DNA of 64,000 nt from Siphonodentalium dalli (GCA_032622095.1 CP136064.1:139517954-139581953), one strand, 5' to 3'; shown: positions 1-13,066, counted from the first letter of the stretch. Numbers and translations: made by a program. Notes: generated by a model not told the origin, from the letters alone.

Positions 1-1100
1 TTGGCGCATTTGTTGAACTTCCATAGTCGATCCGTGACTGTATAATCAAACTCAAATCGACTTACATATTATAAGTCATTATTATTACGAAGTTGAATTT
101 TTGTGAGATCTTTTTATTTTTGGGACCAACCAACACAGGAAATCATTCGAAGTGTTAGTATAGGATATCTTTTCGAAAGACCAATTTATGTCAAAATATT
201 ACAATAGGGCCCTTCGGCCAATTCACATCTGACCACCAAAACAATATGACGACCGTCGCCCAATGTTTTTCGAATAAGACCAAATATGGTCACACAAATG
301 GTTCCTTATGGTGCCACTTAGTCGAGGACAATTCAAAACCACCAACGCACCCGAGTGGGTTAAACTGGGGTATGGACCAGTTTCGAGAAAGGTAAGGATT
401 TCAAACCGATTTGCGTCTCAAACCAAGACAAATATGTTAAGGTATGGCAACTTCCATTTTAGTTCTGGCCTTTCATCGCCACGATTGGCGCATTTGTTGA
501 ACTTCCATAGTCGATCTGGGACTGTATAATCAAACTCAAATCGACTTAAATATTATAAGTCATTATTATTACGAAGTTGAGTTTTTGTGGGATCTTTTTA
601 TTTTTGGGACCAACAAACACAGGAAGTCATTCGAAGTGTTAGTATAGGATATGTTTTCGAAAGACAAATTTATGTCAAAATGTTACAATAGGGCCCTTCG
701 GCCAATTCACATTTGCGTCTCTCACCAAGACAAATATGTTAAGGTATGGCAACTTCCATTTTCGTTCTGGCCTTTCATCGCCACGATTGGCGCATTTGTT
801 GAAATTCCATAGTCGATCCGGGACTGTATAATCAAACTCAAATCGACTTAACTATTATACGTCATTATTATTACGAATTTGAATTTTTGTGGGATCTTTT
901 TATTTTTGGGACCAACAAACACAGGAAGTCATTCGAAGACAAATTTATGTCAAAATGTTACAATAGGGCCCTTCGGCCAATTCACATCTGACCACTAAAA
1001 CATTATGATGACCGTCGCCCAATGTTTTTGGAATAAGACCAAATATGGTCAAACAAATGGTTCCTAATGGTGCCCCTAAACCGAGGACAATTCAAAACCC
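1..1100. repeat. Large tandem repeat, 484/302-bp units
   Basis: The string TTGGCGCATTTGTTGAAC recurs at 1, 485 and 787, each time followed by the same AT-rich stretch (GACTGTATAATCAAACTCAAATCGACTT). The first unit is longer because it includes a segment at about 345-410 that matches one monomer of the neighbouring 130-bp minisatellite. The third unit lacks internal blocks. The open frames here are short and follow the repeat, so I see no gene. The left edge lies outside the window. Confidence 0.85.
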
Positions 1101-1129
1101 ACTCTATCATCTCAAACGCTATCAAATGA

Positions 1130-4100
1130 ATGCATATATACTTCTTTCTGTCTCTCCCCAAGACAAATTTGATAAGGCTGGTGGGTGGCCCGCCCGAAAT
1201 ACCCCATGGGTATAGACCATTTTCAAGAACCGTAGGGGTTTCGACCGATTTGACTGGATGGGTGGGTGGCCCCAAATAAACACCCCGACACCCACCCATC
1301 CATCACCCCGGGGTGCCACCCCGAGGGGGTAAACATGGGGTATGGACCAGTTTCGAGAAAGCTAAGGGTTTCAACCGATTTAACGGCATGGGTGCATGGC
1401 CCTCCCAAATACTCCAGAGAAACACCCCGACCCCACCCTTCACCCACGGGGTTCTACCCCGAGTGAGTGAAAATGGGATAAGGATCATCTTCGAGAACCG
1501 TAGGGGTTTCGACCGATTTGACTGCATGGGTGGGTGGCCCGCCCCAAATACCACATAGAAACTCCCCAACCCACACCATTACCCACGTGGGTGCCACCCC
1601 GAGGGGGTAACAATTGGGTATGGACCATTTTCGAGAACAGTAGGGATTTCGACCGATTTGACGGATGGGTGGGTGGCCTGTCCCAAATACTCCCTATAAA
1701 CAACCGACTCCCTTCCAATCACTTCAGATATGGACCATTATCGAGAACGATAAAGATTTGGACCGATTTGACGGCGTGGGTGGGTGGCCCGTCACATATA
1801 CCTCCCAGAAACACCCCAATCCCTGCCCAAACACCCAGAGTGGTGCCACCCGAAGGGGTGAAATGGGGTATAAACTATTTCCGAGAACGGTAAGGATTTC
1901 GACCGATTTGACGGCATGGGTGGGTGGCCCCAAATACCTCCTATAAACACACCGACACCCGACACCCATCCATCACCCCGGGTGTGCCACCCCGAGGGTG
2001 CCACCCGTGGTGTTAAAATCGGGTATGAACCATTTTAGAGAACGGTAAGGATTTCGACCGAGTTGGTGGCCGGCCCCAAATAGCGTTAGAAACACACCTG
2101 ATCCCCCACTCATCACCCCGGGGTGCCATCCAGAGGGGTGAAAATGGGGTAAGGACAATTTTCGAGAAATGTAAGGATTTCCACCGATTTGAGGGCATGG
2201 GTGGGTGGCCCGCCCCAAATACCATCCAGAAACAGCCCGACTCCCATCTATTACCCCGGGGTGCCACCCCGACGGTGTGAAAATGTGGTATGGACCATTT
2301 TCGAGAACGGTAATGATTTCGACTAATTTGAAGATATGGGTGGGTGGGTGGGTGGGTGGCCAGCCCCAAGTGCACCCTTGAAACACCCCGACCGCCACTC
2401 GTTACCCGGGGTGCCACCCGAGGGGTTACAATTGGGGTATGGACCATTTTCGAGAACGGTAAGGATTTCAACCGATTTGACGGCATGGGTGTGTGGCCCG
2501 CCCCATATACCTCCCAGAAACACCGGACCCCCCACCCATCACCCCGGGGGTGCCACCCCGATTGGTGAAAAGGGGTATGGATCATTTTCGAGAACGGTAA
2601 AGATTTCGACCAATTTGATGGCATGGATTGGTAGCCCGCCCAAATTTACCATAGAAACACCCCGACCCAAACTCAGGGGTGAACTTGTGGTATAGACAAT
2701 TTTCGAGAAGGGTAGGAATTCAGACCGATTTGACGGAATGGGTGGGTAGCCTACCCCAAATACCGCATAAACACCCCGACCACCCACTCATCAACCTGGG
2801 TGCCACCCCGTGTGTGTTAAATGGGGTATGGACAATTTTGGAGAACGGTAAGGTTTCGACCGATTTGGTGGCCTGCCACAAATACCCTCTAGAAACACCA
2901 CGATGCCCCACCCATCACCCCGCGGGCGCCACCCCGAGTGGTGTAAAATGGTGTAAGGACAATTTTCGATAAAGGTAAGGATTTATAACGATTTGACGAC
3001 ATGGGTGGGTGGCCCGCCCCAATTACTCCCTAGAAACACCCCGGCCCCCACCCATTACCCCGGGAGTGCCACCCGAGGGTGTGAAAATGAGGTATGGACC
3101 ATTTTCGAGAACGGTAGGGATTTGACCGATTTGACGGCATGGGTGGGTGGCCCGCCCCAAATACCCCTCATAAACACCCGACCCCCAACCATCATCCCAA
3201 TGGTGCCACCCCGAGCGGGTCAAAATGTGGTATGGACAATTTTCGAGAACGGTAAGGATTTCGACCGATTTCACGACATGGGTGGATGGCCCGCCCCAAA
3301 TCCGCTCTAGAAATACCCCGAACCCACCCATCACCCCGATGGGTGAAAATGGGGTATGGACAAGTCGAGGAGGGTAACAATTTCCATTGATTTGCCGGCA
3401 TGGGTGAGAGGCCCACCTCAAGTACACCTTAGAAACACCCCAATCCCATAACAATCACCTGCGTGTGGGGTGCCACCCAGAGGTTGTGAAAATGGGGTAT
3501 GGTTCATTTTCGAGAAAGGTAAGGATTTCGACCGATTTGACGGCATGGGTGGGTGATCCACCCAAAATACCCTAGAAACTCCCGGATCCCTCACCCATCA
3601 CCCCGGGTTGCCACCCGGAGGGGGTGAAAATGGGGTAAGGACCATTTTCGAGAACATAAAGGATTTCGCCCGATTTGATGGCATGTGGGTGAAAATATGC
3701 CACCCCCAAATACCTCCTAGAAACAAGCCGACCCCGACGCATCAACCCCATGGGCTGCCATCCCAATGGGGTGAACATGGGGTTTGAACCATTTTTGATA
3801 ACAGTAAGGATTTCGACCGATTTGATGACATGGGTCGGTGGCTTGCCCCAAATACCCCATATGAACAACCGATACTCCCACCCATCACCACGAGGAGTGC
3901 CGCCCACAGAGTGGGTGGCCCGTCCCAAATACCCACTAGAAAAACCCCACTCCCCACCCTTCACTCCGGTGGGGGGGGTATCACCCATAGGGAGTGAAAA
4001 TGCCGTATGGATTTGACGGCATGGGTGGGTGGCCCGCCCCAAATACCACCTAGAAACACCCCGACTCCCACCTATCACACCGGTGGTGCCACTCCGTAGG

Positions 4101-6710
4101 GGTGAACATGGGGTATGGACAATTTTAGAGAATGGTAAGGATTTCGATCGATTTGACGGCATGGGTGGGTGGCCCGCCACAAATACCCCCTAGAAATACC
4201 CCGAACCCGCCATCACCCTGGGTGTTGCCACCCCGAATGGGTGAAAATGGGGTATGAACTGTATTCGAGAACGGTAAGAAATTCCACCGATTGGACGTCA
4301 TGGGTGGGTGGCCCGCCCCAAATACCCCCTAAAACACGCGACCCCACCCATCACCCCTGGGTGCCACCCGAGGTGGTCAAATAGGGTATTGACCATTTTC
4401 GAGAACGGTAAGGATTTCGACCGATTTGACGGCATGGGTGGGTGATCAGCCTAATATACCCTAGAAACTCCAGGACATCACCCGCCCCGATGTGCCACCC
4501 AGGGGGTTGAAAATGTGGTAAGGACCATTTTCGAAAACGGCAAGTTTTAGACCAATTTGACGGCATGTGTGGGTGGCCCGCCCCAAATTCCCCTATAAAC
4601 ACCCGACCCCCACCATCACCCCGCGGATGCCACCCAATGAGGTAAAAATGGGGTATGGACCATTTTCGAGAACCGATTTGACGGCATGGGTGGGTGATAC
4701 GTTCAAAATACCCTATAAACTCCCGAATCACCCATCCATCATCCCCGGGTTGCCACCTCGAGGGGTGAGAATGGGCTATGAACCATTTTCGAGAACGGAA
4801 AGGATTTCGACCGATTTGACGGCATGAGTGGTTGGCCAGCCCCAAATACCCCTAGAAACACCCCGATCCCTACCCATCACCCCGGGGTGGCAACCCTTGG
4901 AGTAGGAAATGGGGTACGGACCATTTGCAAGAACGGTGTGGATTTCGACCGATATCACGCCTTGCATGGGTGTGTGGCCAGCCACAAATACCGCTAGACA
5001 CACCATACCCCCACCATCACTCGAGGGGGGGGGGGTGCCACTTCGATGGGTGAAAATGTGGGTAGCTCGCCCCAAATACCACGGATTGGACGACACGGAT
5101 GGATGGCCCGCCCCAAATACCATCTAGAAACACCCAGAACCAATCAGAACCCGACCGATCACACCGGGGGTGTCACTCCGTAGGGGTGAACATGGGGTAT
5201 GAACAACTTTCGAGAACGATTAGGATTTCGACCGATTTGATGGCATGAGTGAGTGGCCCGCCCCAAATACCACCTAGGAATACACCGAACCGAATGGGGT
5301 TTGGACCATTTTCGAGAACGGTGAGAACATATGGTATGGACAATTTTCTAGAAAGTACGAATTTTGACCGATTTGACGTCGTCCCCTAAAAACACCCGAC
5401 CCCCACCCATCATCCCGGGGATGCCACCCCGACGAGGTGAAAATGGGGTATGGACCATTTTCGAGAACGGTGAGGATTTCGACCGATTTGACGGCACCGG
5501 TGGGTGATTCGCCTAATATACCCTAGAAACTCCCGGACCCCCACCCATCACCCCCTGGGTGCCAGCCGAGGGGGTTGAAAATGTGGTAAGGACCATTTTC
5601 GAAAACGGTAAGGTTTTCGACCGATTTGACGGCATGGGTGGTTGATCCGCCCAAAATACCATAGAAACTCCCGGATTCCCCACCATCACCCCCGGTGTGC
5701 CACCCCGAGGGGGGTAAAAACGGGGTATGGGCCATTTTTAGAACGGTAAGGATTTCGACCGATTTGATGGCATTGGTGGATGGCCAGCCCCAAAAATCCT
5801 CATAGAAACACCAGGACCCCACCTATCACAACGGGGTGCCACCACGAGGGGTGAAAATGTGGTAAGAAACATTTTTCGAGAACGGTAAGAATTTCGACCG
5901 ATTTAACGGCATGGGTAGGTGACCGGCCCTAAATACCACTGGAAACACCCCGAACCCTACCATCACCCTCGGGGTGCCACCAATTGCAAGTGGGGGAGGT
6001 GGGTATGGAACATTTTCGAGAACCATAAGGATTTCGAGGGTGGGCCGCCCTAAATACCACCTAGAAACACCCCGACCCCACCGCCACCCCTGAGGGTGCC
6101 ACCCGATGGTATTAAAATGGGGTATATACCATTTTCGAGAACGGTAATGATTTCGACCGATTTGTCAGTATGGGTTGGTGGCCCGCTCAAAATACCGCTA
6201 AAGACACCCCGACCACACCAATCACCCCTGGGGTGCTAGCCCTAGGGTGTAAACATGGGGTATGGACAATTTTCGAGAAAGATAAGGTTTTCGACCGATT
6301 TGACGGCATGGTTGAGTGGCCCGTCCCGAATACCACATGAAAACATCCGACCGCCACCAATTACCTCCGGTGATGGCACAGCGAATGAGTGAAAACGTGG
6401 AATGGACCATTTTCGAGAACGGTCACGATTTCGACCGATTTTTCGGCATGGGTGGGTGGCCCGCCTCAAATACCACACAGAAACACTCGATTCCCCACTC
6501 TTAACCCCGAGGGTGCCACCACGAAGGGGCGAAAATGGGGGATTTATCATTTTCGAGAATGGTAAGGATTTCCACAGATTTGACGCTAATGGTGGATGGC
6601 CCGCCCAAATACCCCTAGAAACACCCGACCTCCAACAATTTTTATCGGGGGCGGGGTGAACATGGGGTATGGACCATTTTCGAGAAGGGTAAAAATTTCG
6701 ACCGATTTTG
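1130..6710. repeat. GC-rich minisatellite, about 130-bp monomer, about 40 copies
   Basis: A diverged tandem array. Each monomer has an anchor close to CCATTTTCGAGAACGGTAAG, then TTTCGACCGATTTGACGGCATGG, a GGGTGGGTGGCCCGCCCCAAATACC box, then a CACCCCGACCCCCACCCATCACCCCGGGG box and a ggtgccacc segment. Anchors recur about every 110-145 bases (for example 1211, 1344, 1625, 1871, 2153, 2445, 2834, 3108). Several monomers carry deletions. The many short open frames on both strands come from the monomer sharing a frame and are not genes. The right end passes directly into the next satellite at about 6,709. Confidence 0.93.
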
Positions 6711-9700
6711 GATGCTTTTGGTTTGGCGGAAAGTCAATTTCTTGCAACATGACTTGGAATCGGCGGCGGCATATCGTCGTCTACTTATTCTCCTGTTTCT
6801 TCAACCCCCTCTCACGACCGCATCCCTGTCAATGTCGTGTTTCATTTCAGCTCGAATATTCCTAATGCATCCCCTCTATTGATAGCATAGCACCAGTCAG
6901 GTTATGGTGCTAAACATATTAAAATGTCAACTAGAGGTGTTTTTTATTATCGAGTTATAACATGTAAATTGCCTTTGTACCGTTGCGAGCTCTCTTGGGA
7001 TCCCATGACAAATATCGTGTCTCTGCTACCAAGCGTGTCAATTAGCTTAACTGATTTAAAAAAAAAAAATTCATTTTGGATGTTTTTGGTTTGCCGGAAA
7101 ATCAATTTCCTGCCACGCGACGACATATCGTCGTCTACTTATTCTCCGTTTTCTTCAACCACCTCTCACGGTCGCATCCCTGTCAATTTCGTGTTTGATT
7201 TCAGCTCGAATATCCTTAATGCGTCCATTTTATTGATAGCATAGCACCAGTCAGGTTAACGCGCCTAAGGTTTATGGATACCGAGCCTGGAATGGTATGG
7301 AACGACCTAGAATAGAATTTCGTCTACTTTTCTCCCTATCTTTTAACCCCTCCCCAACGCATGTCAGGTGATTCCCTCCGTTCGCCATACCTACAGAAAA
7401 TACTTCTTTGACAAATGGACCGACGGAAATGAAGTATATGGTGCTAAACATATTAAAATGTCAACTAGGGGTGTTTTTTATTATTGAGTTATAACATGTA
7501 AATTGCCTTTTTACGAGACAGAAATCCCGTTGCGAGCTCTCTTGGGATCCCATGACAAATATCCTGTCTGTGCTACTAAGCGTGTCAATTAGCTTAACTG
7601 ATTTAAAGAAAAAAAAAATTTGGATGTTTTTGGTTTGCCGGAAAATCAATTACTTGCCACGCGACGACATATCGTCGTCTACTTATTATCCGTGTTCTTC
7701 AACCCCCTATCACGACCGCATCCCTGTCAATTTTGTGCTTGATTTCAGCTCGAATATTTCTAATGCATCCCTTATATTGATAGCATAGCACCAGTCAGGT
7801 TAACGCGCCTCATTTTTTATGGATACCGAGCCTGGAATGGTCTGGAACGACCTAGAATGGAATTTCGTCTACTTTTCTCCCTATCTTTTAACCCCTCCCC
7901 TACGCAGGTCAGATGATTCGCCCCGTTCGCCATACCTACCGAAAATACTCCTGTGACAAATGGAATCGACGGAAATTAAGTATATGGTGCTAAACATATT
8001 AAAATGGCGACTAGGGGTGTTTTTTATTATTGAGTTATAACATGTAAATTGCTGTTTTACGAGACATAAATCCCGTTGTGAGCTCTCTTGGGATCCCATG
8101 TAAAATATCCAGTATGTGCTACCATGCGCGTCAATTAGCTTAACTGATTTAAAGAAAAAAAATTCATTTTTGATGTTTTTGGTTTGCCGGAAAATCAATT
8201 TCTTGCCACGCGACGACATATCGTCGTCTACTTATTCTCCGTTTTCTTCAACACCGTCTCACGGCCGCATCCCTGTCAATTTTGTGCTTGATTTCAGCTC
8301 GAATATTTCTAATGCATTCCTAATATTGATAGCATAGCACCAGTCAGGTTAACGCGCCTCAATTTGTATGGATACCGAGCCTGGAACGGTCTGGAACGAC
8401 CTAGAATGGAATTTCGTCTACTTTTCTCCCCATCTTTCAACCCCTCCCCTACGCAGGTCAGATGATTCGCCCCGTTCGTCATACCTACCGAAAATACTCC
8501 TGTGACAAATGGAACCGACGGAAATGAAGAATATGGTACTAAACATATTAAAATGGCGACTAGGGGTGTTTTTTTATTATTGAGTTATTACATGTAAGTT
8601 GCCTTTTTACGAGACATAAATCCCATTGTGAGCTCTCTTGGGATCCCATGACAATTATCCTGTCTGTGCTACCATGCGTGTCAATTAGCTTAACCGATTT
8701 AAAGAAGAAAAAAATCATTTTGGATGTTTTTGGTTTGCCGGAAAATCAATTTCTTGCCACGCGACGACATATCGTCGTCTACTTATTCTCCGTTTTCTTC
8801 AACCCCCTATCACGGCCGCATCCATGTCAATTTTGTGCTTGATTTTAGCTAGAATATTTCTAGTGCATCCCTTATATTGATAGCATAGCACCAGTCAGGT
8901 AAACGCGCCTCAATTTGTATGGATACCGTGCCTGGAACGGTCTGGAACGACCTAGAATGGCATTTTGTCTACTTTTCTCCCTATCTTTCAACCCCTCCCC
9001 TACGCAGGTCAGATGATTCGCCCCGTTCGTCATACCTACCGAAAATACTCCTGTGACAAATGGAACCGACGGAAATGAAGTATAAGGTGCTAAACATATT
9101 AAAATGGCGACTAGGGGAGTTTTTAATTATTGAGTTATAACATGTAAATTGCCTTTTTACGAGACATAAATCCCGTTGTGAGCTCTCTTGGGATCCCATG
9201 ACAAATATCCTGTCTGTGCTACCATGCGTGTCAATTAGCGTAACCGATTTAAAGAAAAAAAAATCATTTTGGATGTTTTTGGTTTGCCGGAAAATCAATT
9301 TCTTGCCAGGCGACGATATATCGTCGTCTACTTATTCTCCGTTTTCTTCAACCCCCTCTCACGGCCGCATCCCTGTCAATTTTGTGCTTGATTTCAGCTC
9401 GAATATTTCTAATGCATCCCTTATATTGATAGCATAGCACCATTCATGTAAACGCGCCTCAATTTGTATGGACACCGAGCCTGGAACGGTCTGGAACGAC
9501 CTAGAATGGAATTTCGTCTACTTTTCTCCCTATCTTTTAACCCCTCCCCTACGCAGGTCAGATGATTCGCCCCGTTCGTCATACCTACCGAAAATACTCC
9601 TGTGACAAATGGAACCGACGGAAATGAAGTATATGGTGCTAAACATATTAAAATGGCGACTAGGAGTGTTTTTTATTATTGAGTTATAACATGTAAATTG

Positions 9701-10020
9701 CCTTTTTACGAGACATAAATCCCATTTTGAGCTCTATTGGGATCCCATGACAAATATCGTGTCTGTGCTACCATGCGTGTCAATTAGCTTAACCGTTTCA
9801 AAGAAAAAAAAAATAATTTTTGATGTTTTTGGTTTGCCGGAAAATAATTTTTTTGCCACACAGCTTGGAATCGGCGACGACATAACGTCGCCTACTTATT
9901 CTCCGTTTTCTTCAACCCCCTGTCACGGCCGCATCCCTGCCAATTTTGCGTTGGAATTCATTGTTGATACTCATAACGAACCCCTTCAGTCGATAACGTT
10001 GCATTTTTCCGAATAAAGTG
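6710..10020. repeat. Satellite of about 550-bp units, 6 copies plus a partial one
   Basis: The string GGTTTGCCGGAAAATCAATT (first copy slightly changed) marks units beginning near 6712, 7077, 7620, 8169, 8721, 9271 and 9819, giving spacings of 543-552 bases after a shortened first unit. Each unit contains a small palindrome around CGACGACATATCGTCG, a poly-A run and a conserved GAGCTCTCTTGGGATCCCATGA box. Two halves of the unit resemble each other (tcgtctacttattctcc and tcgtctacttttctccc), so the unit looks like an old dimer. Open frames of 60-112 codons recur in register with the repeat and have no recognisable product. Confidence 0.93.
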
Positions 10021-10590
10021 TCTCGTTGCCTGGATATCGAACCCGGAACGGGCCGGAACGACCCAGAACGGATGGAAAAACGGCGAATTTCGGGTGACAA
10101 TGCAAATTGTACTCGGGAGAAAACATTTTCAGGAAGTTTTTTTTTCGAAACGTTAGTTAGGTCGAGTTTGATGCTCTCTGTCAACGTTTTTTTTTTTTTT
10201 TCAGTCTGCCATTGTTCGTTCCGGAACGACTAGGAACTTCCACCCTCGTTCCGGACTTTCGGACCCCCGGAACGACCGGAAAAAATAATTTGCCGCCAAA
10301 ACGGTTGCCAGTTTGTCACACTTATTTTTCGAGTTCTTTCAGATTCCGTCGAAACCCCGAAGTTGGAAGTTGTGTATATACTTCCTTGGTTACACCATGG
10401 AAGTATAATTAAGGAGAGTTTAATGAACAAGATGTTGTTCAACCAATAGAATGGCAATATGCAATAATATACAATATTAAAAGTTTCGAAAATGAACATC
10501 CAATATATATACAACACATTTAAGTGTATATACATGTAATGTTTTGGTGAAATAAAATAAAAATAAAAGAATCTATAATACCATTACTTG
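10021..10590. other. Non-coding flank of the satellite
   Basis: This stretch has short GGAACGAC-like motifs (10,040-10,290) that resemble the end of the neighbouring 550-bp unit. A hairpin-like TATACTTCC...GGAAGTATA motif follows at about 10,377-10,405, and then AT-rich sequence. I see no gene. Confidence 0.5.
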
Positions 10591-11105
10591 ATATATTTGA
10601 CCCAATATCATTGACTTATGTAATCTAGCATTCAAGAGGGGTGTATATATAGATATGCATTTCAGGTCACAACTTTAAATTGTCAATCAATAATACACAT
10701 AAAGATGGCCTATCTTTGTTTATAGTGTGTTCTTAAATTCATGTTTGTTATGTTATATAACTATAATGTTCACAGACTGATAATACCAGCCGATAGATAC
10801 CTTGTAGCAACTCATAGATTGTCATGTTATAATCACCGCTGCCTGTGTTTATACGTTGAACAAATATTTTAAGCACACAATCACATCTACATAACTCTGT
10901 GTATGGTAAATCAGCGTTTTCACATTTGCATCTGTTACAAGTTTGTGATTTGCAACAACACTCAATGAGTTCTGAGCACACAACTGCAGCTTGGCATGAC
11001 ATAAGTGTACCACAATCCTACCTGGTAGGCAGCTAGTTTCATATGTCCCACACCACATATATATGACAGAAACACTTCTTTGTCTGTAGAGCAGAAACTT
11101 CATTA
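10590..11105 (-). pseudogene. Relic of the nuclease-like family, C-terminal cysteine-rich part
   Basis: Read on the minus strand, an 84-codon frame (11,002-10,748) holds CSELIECCCKSQTCNRCKC, a short cysteine cluster. The same cluster appears on the plus strand near 29,650 (CSELIKCCCKSPNCNRCKC), and a more distant cysteine-rich tail ends the 858-codon frame at 33,782-36,358. The surrounding 420 bases also match 29,630-30,040 in inverted orientation, so this is a dispersed relic and not a gene with its own promoter. A frame on the same strand (11,103-10,849) joins the relic to the segment before it. I infer membership of the family from the cluster and from the neighbouring relic at 11,540-12,060. 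It is clearly not functional. Confidence 0.55.
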
Positions 11106-11124
11106 GTGACTGGGCGTAATCATT

Positions 11125-11440
11125 AAAAGTAGATACTATATCGCAGGAACAATCATATCCACAAGAACGCCTCCATCAAATATCTTGAACTGAACATTTT
11201 TAGGTGGGTCCGATATATCTCCAATTGCTTCCCGGATACATCCCAGCAAATCAGATTGTGTCCCCTTGAATTTACCTCCCGTTGATAAGGCGGGGGAAAT
11301 AGCCAACTCTCATGAGAGAAAAACACATCTGGTTCGGGGAGTTGTAGCCATCTCGTTATTGTTGATGAGCTCTCTGTTAAACCTATCAACGCTCCATTTC
11401 CTTTCAATTTGATGTTCTCCTGTTCCCGCACTTGATCGTT
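11125..11440 (-). pseudogene. Inverted relic of the nuclease-like family, N-terminal motif
   Basis: The minus strand from about 11,180 to 11,125 encodes FDGGVLVDMIVPA, nearly identical to FDGGVLVHIIVPA on the plus strand at 11,540-11,580. The two copies face away from each other, forming an imperfect inverted repeat about 360 bases apart. A 92-codon frame (11,431-11,153) overlaps this piece in another frame and has no recognisable product. In the 858-codon protein the corresponding motif is IDGIALVQ. I read this as a broken, inverted duplicate of the same coding region. Confidence 0.45.
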
Positions 11441-11536
11441 TGGAATAGCGGAGTAGCGATTTCGGGTTTTTTTGAACTTCCTAAATGTTGTTCGAACACA
11501 CTATTACAAGAAATAAAATATTGGAAGTACGTGCAA

Positions 11537-12060
11537 GATGTTTGATGGAGGCGTTCTTGTGCATATAATTGTGCCTGCGATAAGATCTACATGTACTTTT
11601 TATTATTACACAGTCACCAATGAAGTTTCTACTCTACTACAAACTAAGAAGTGTTAATGTCATGTGTGTTGTGTTGGATAGGTATTTTGAAGGCATCACA
11701 AAAGGCAGCTCTAATGAGAATCGTGGTATAGGTCTTGGACGAAAAGTTGGTGGCCAAACTAAGATTCCAAAAAAATGGAACGACTTCCTCCGTCATTCTG
11801 ACAATAAGCTTGAACTTGTTGTATTCCTGACAAGTAATGCGTCAGAACATGGTGATAAAGTGTTAAACATTACAGAATGTTCGTCAACTCTCAAAATAGC
11901 AAATTCTTCCTAGTAAATCTTGAGGAGGAAGCTGATATTAGAATTGTGCCGCACATTATCCATGCGCTTTCTTGTGGGCTGACGACCATCCGTGCTCGGA
12001 TTGTTGACACAGATGTCCTGGTAATGGTCATCGGTCTGTTTTAAAAGTTTACGGATGCTA
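11537..12060 (+). pseudogene. Relic of the FEN1/PIN-like nuclease family
   Basis: Three frames on the plus strand together give the ordered motifs FDGGVLVHI (11,540), VVLDRYFEG (about 11,670), TKIPKKWNDFL (about 11,760), EEEADIRIVPHIIHAL (about 11,925) and VDTDVLVMVIG (about 12,005). This is the same order as IDG, FDN, EEADTR and DTDV in the 858-codon frame at 33,782-36,358, but the intervening sequence differs enough to suggest a second subfamily. Stops and frameshifts interrupt it (a stop at 11,911-11,913, another shortly after the DTDV motif), and the TGCD part is missing. The acidic residues suggest a metal-dependent nuclease fold, which is an inference from motif order only. Confidence 0.6.
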
Positions 12061-12369
12061 ACAGCGGTGGTGATACATGTGTTTCTCTAGGAACAGGCAA
12101 AACTAAAATATTGTACCATGACAACAGCACATTTTCCTCTCTGGGCGATGACAATTGCTATCACTACCCAATTTTCATTCGATATCTCGTTTTGATACCA
12201 CTTTGTAGTTTGTTCTTCCATATAAAGGGTAGAAAAAGTTTCTGGATAGCATGGAAATATTACACCGTTATCACAGATACATGTACATTTCTTCTATAGG
12301 CGAATCAACCTTTTATTCAACTAGATTCGTCCTCATATATTTTCAAAGAACTCGAACGTTTCATTACCA

Positions 12370-12760
12370 TTAATTATACTTTAAGTATATTGTTTTTGTG
12401 ATTTTTATTTTTCTCTATTATTATTTGCTTTCTTAACAATTTTATAATGAGCATAGCTCATTCAATACAAGAGTTAGAAAGCTAAAACTTTGTATGTATA
12501 TATATGTATACAAACTCTAGTGCGTAGGCCTATTGAGAATCATGTCCTCACTTGACTTGCAGAGTTATCTCCATTTATATGAAAAATTGGTGTTTTCAGA
12601 ACTCCGAAAATATAAGGAGTACAGCACTGAAATTTGGTCGATAGATACATCTTGATATCCACTGAATCGTAAGCACATCAAAAACTTTGTCCGTCTTTCC
12701 TCTCCAGAGTTATCTCCCATATATATGTCAACCTCGAAATAATTCTGATCGCCTGTTTAC
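12370..12760. repeat. Dispersed repeat, direct copy at 26,690-27,045
   Basis: The sequence from TTTTTGTGATTTTTATTTTT onward, including the AGAAAGCTAAAACTTTGTATGT stretch and the CTCCAGAGTTATCTCCCATA end, matches 26,690-27,045 in the same orientation with few differences. It carries no open frame of note. Confidence 0.85.
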
Positions 12761-12761
12761 T

Positions 12762-13066
12762 CTAGTAGCTGAGGGCGTTTTGTATGCACTTTTATGTCCA
12801 GAGCAAAACTCTTCACGAATCCACTAATTGAAGGTACACGAACAATATTTGGTTGGTGACACATTTCCCATTGAGGGCGAAATGGGTCAAATGGCCACGC
12901 CCCTTTTTGCGCGAAGTACTAACACCCGCCGTGACTATATCTCCAGAACCGTTGGACATAGGGGGTCGTGTGACCACTCAAAATGTGCAGAATGGCCACA
13001 TTATGGGGGGTCAGTTATACATTTTCATATCCAAAAGTCAATGGTTTTTAAGATAATTGCCAAAAA
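12762..13066. repeat. Dispersed repeat, inverted copy at 25,372-25,668
   Basis: About 300 bases around CGAAATGGGTCAAATGGCCA match 25,372-25,668 on the opposite strand with only a handful of differences. The open frames in both copies (starting MKVHEQYLVGDTFPIEGE) coincide with the repeat and have no recognisable product, so I do not call them genes. Confidence 0.88.

Noticed and set aside
1003-6659. Dozens of 60-200-codon frames on both strands
   Set aside because: They repeat with the 130-bp minisatellite monomer, have no domain, and appear in several frames at once.
6924-10016. Recurring frames containing SVSISLTDLKKK
   Set aside because: They recur in register with the 550-bp satellite and vary in frame with the poly-A length; no evidence of selection.
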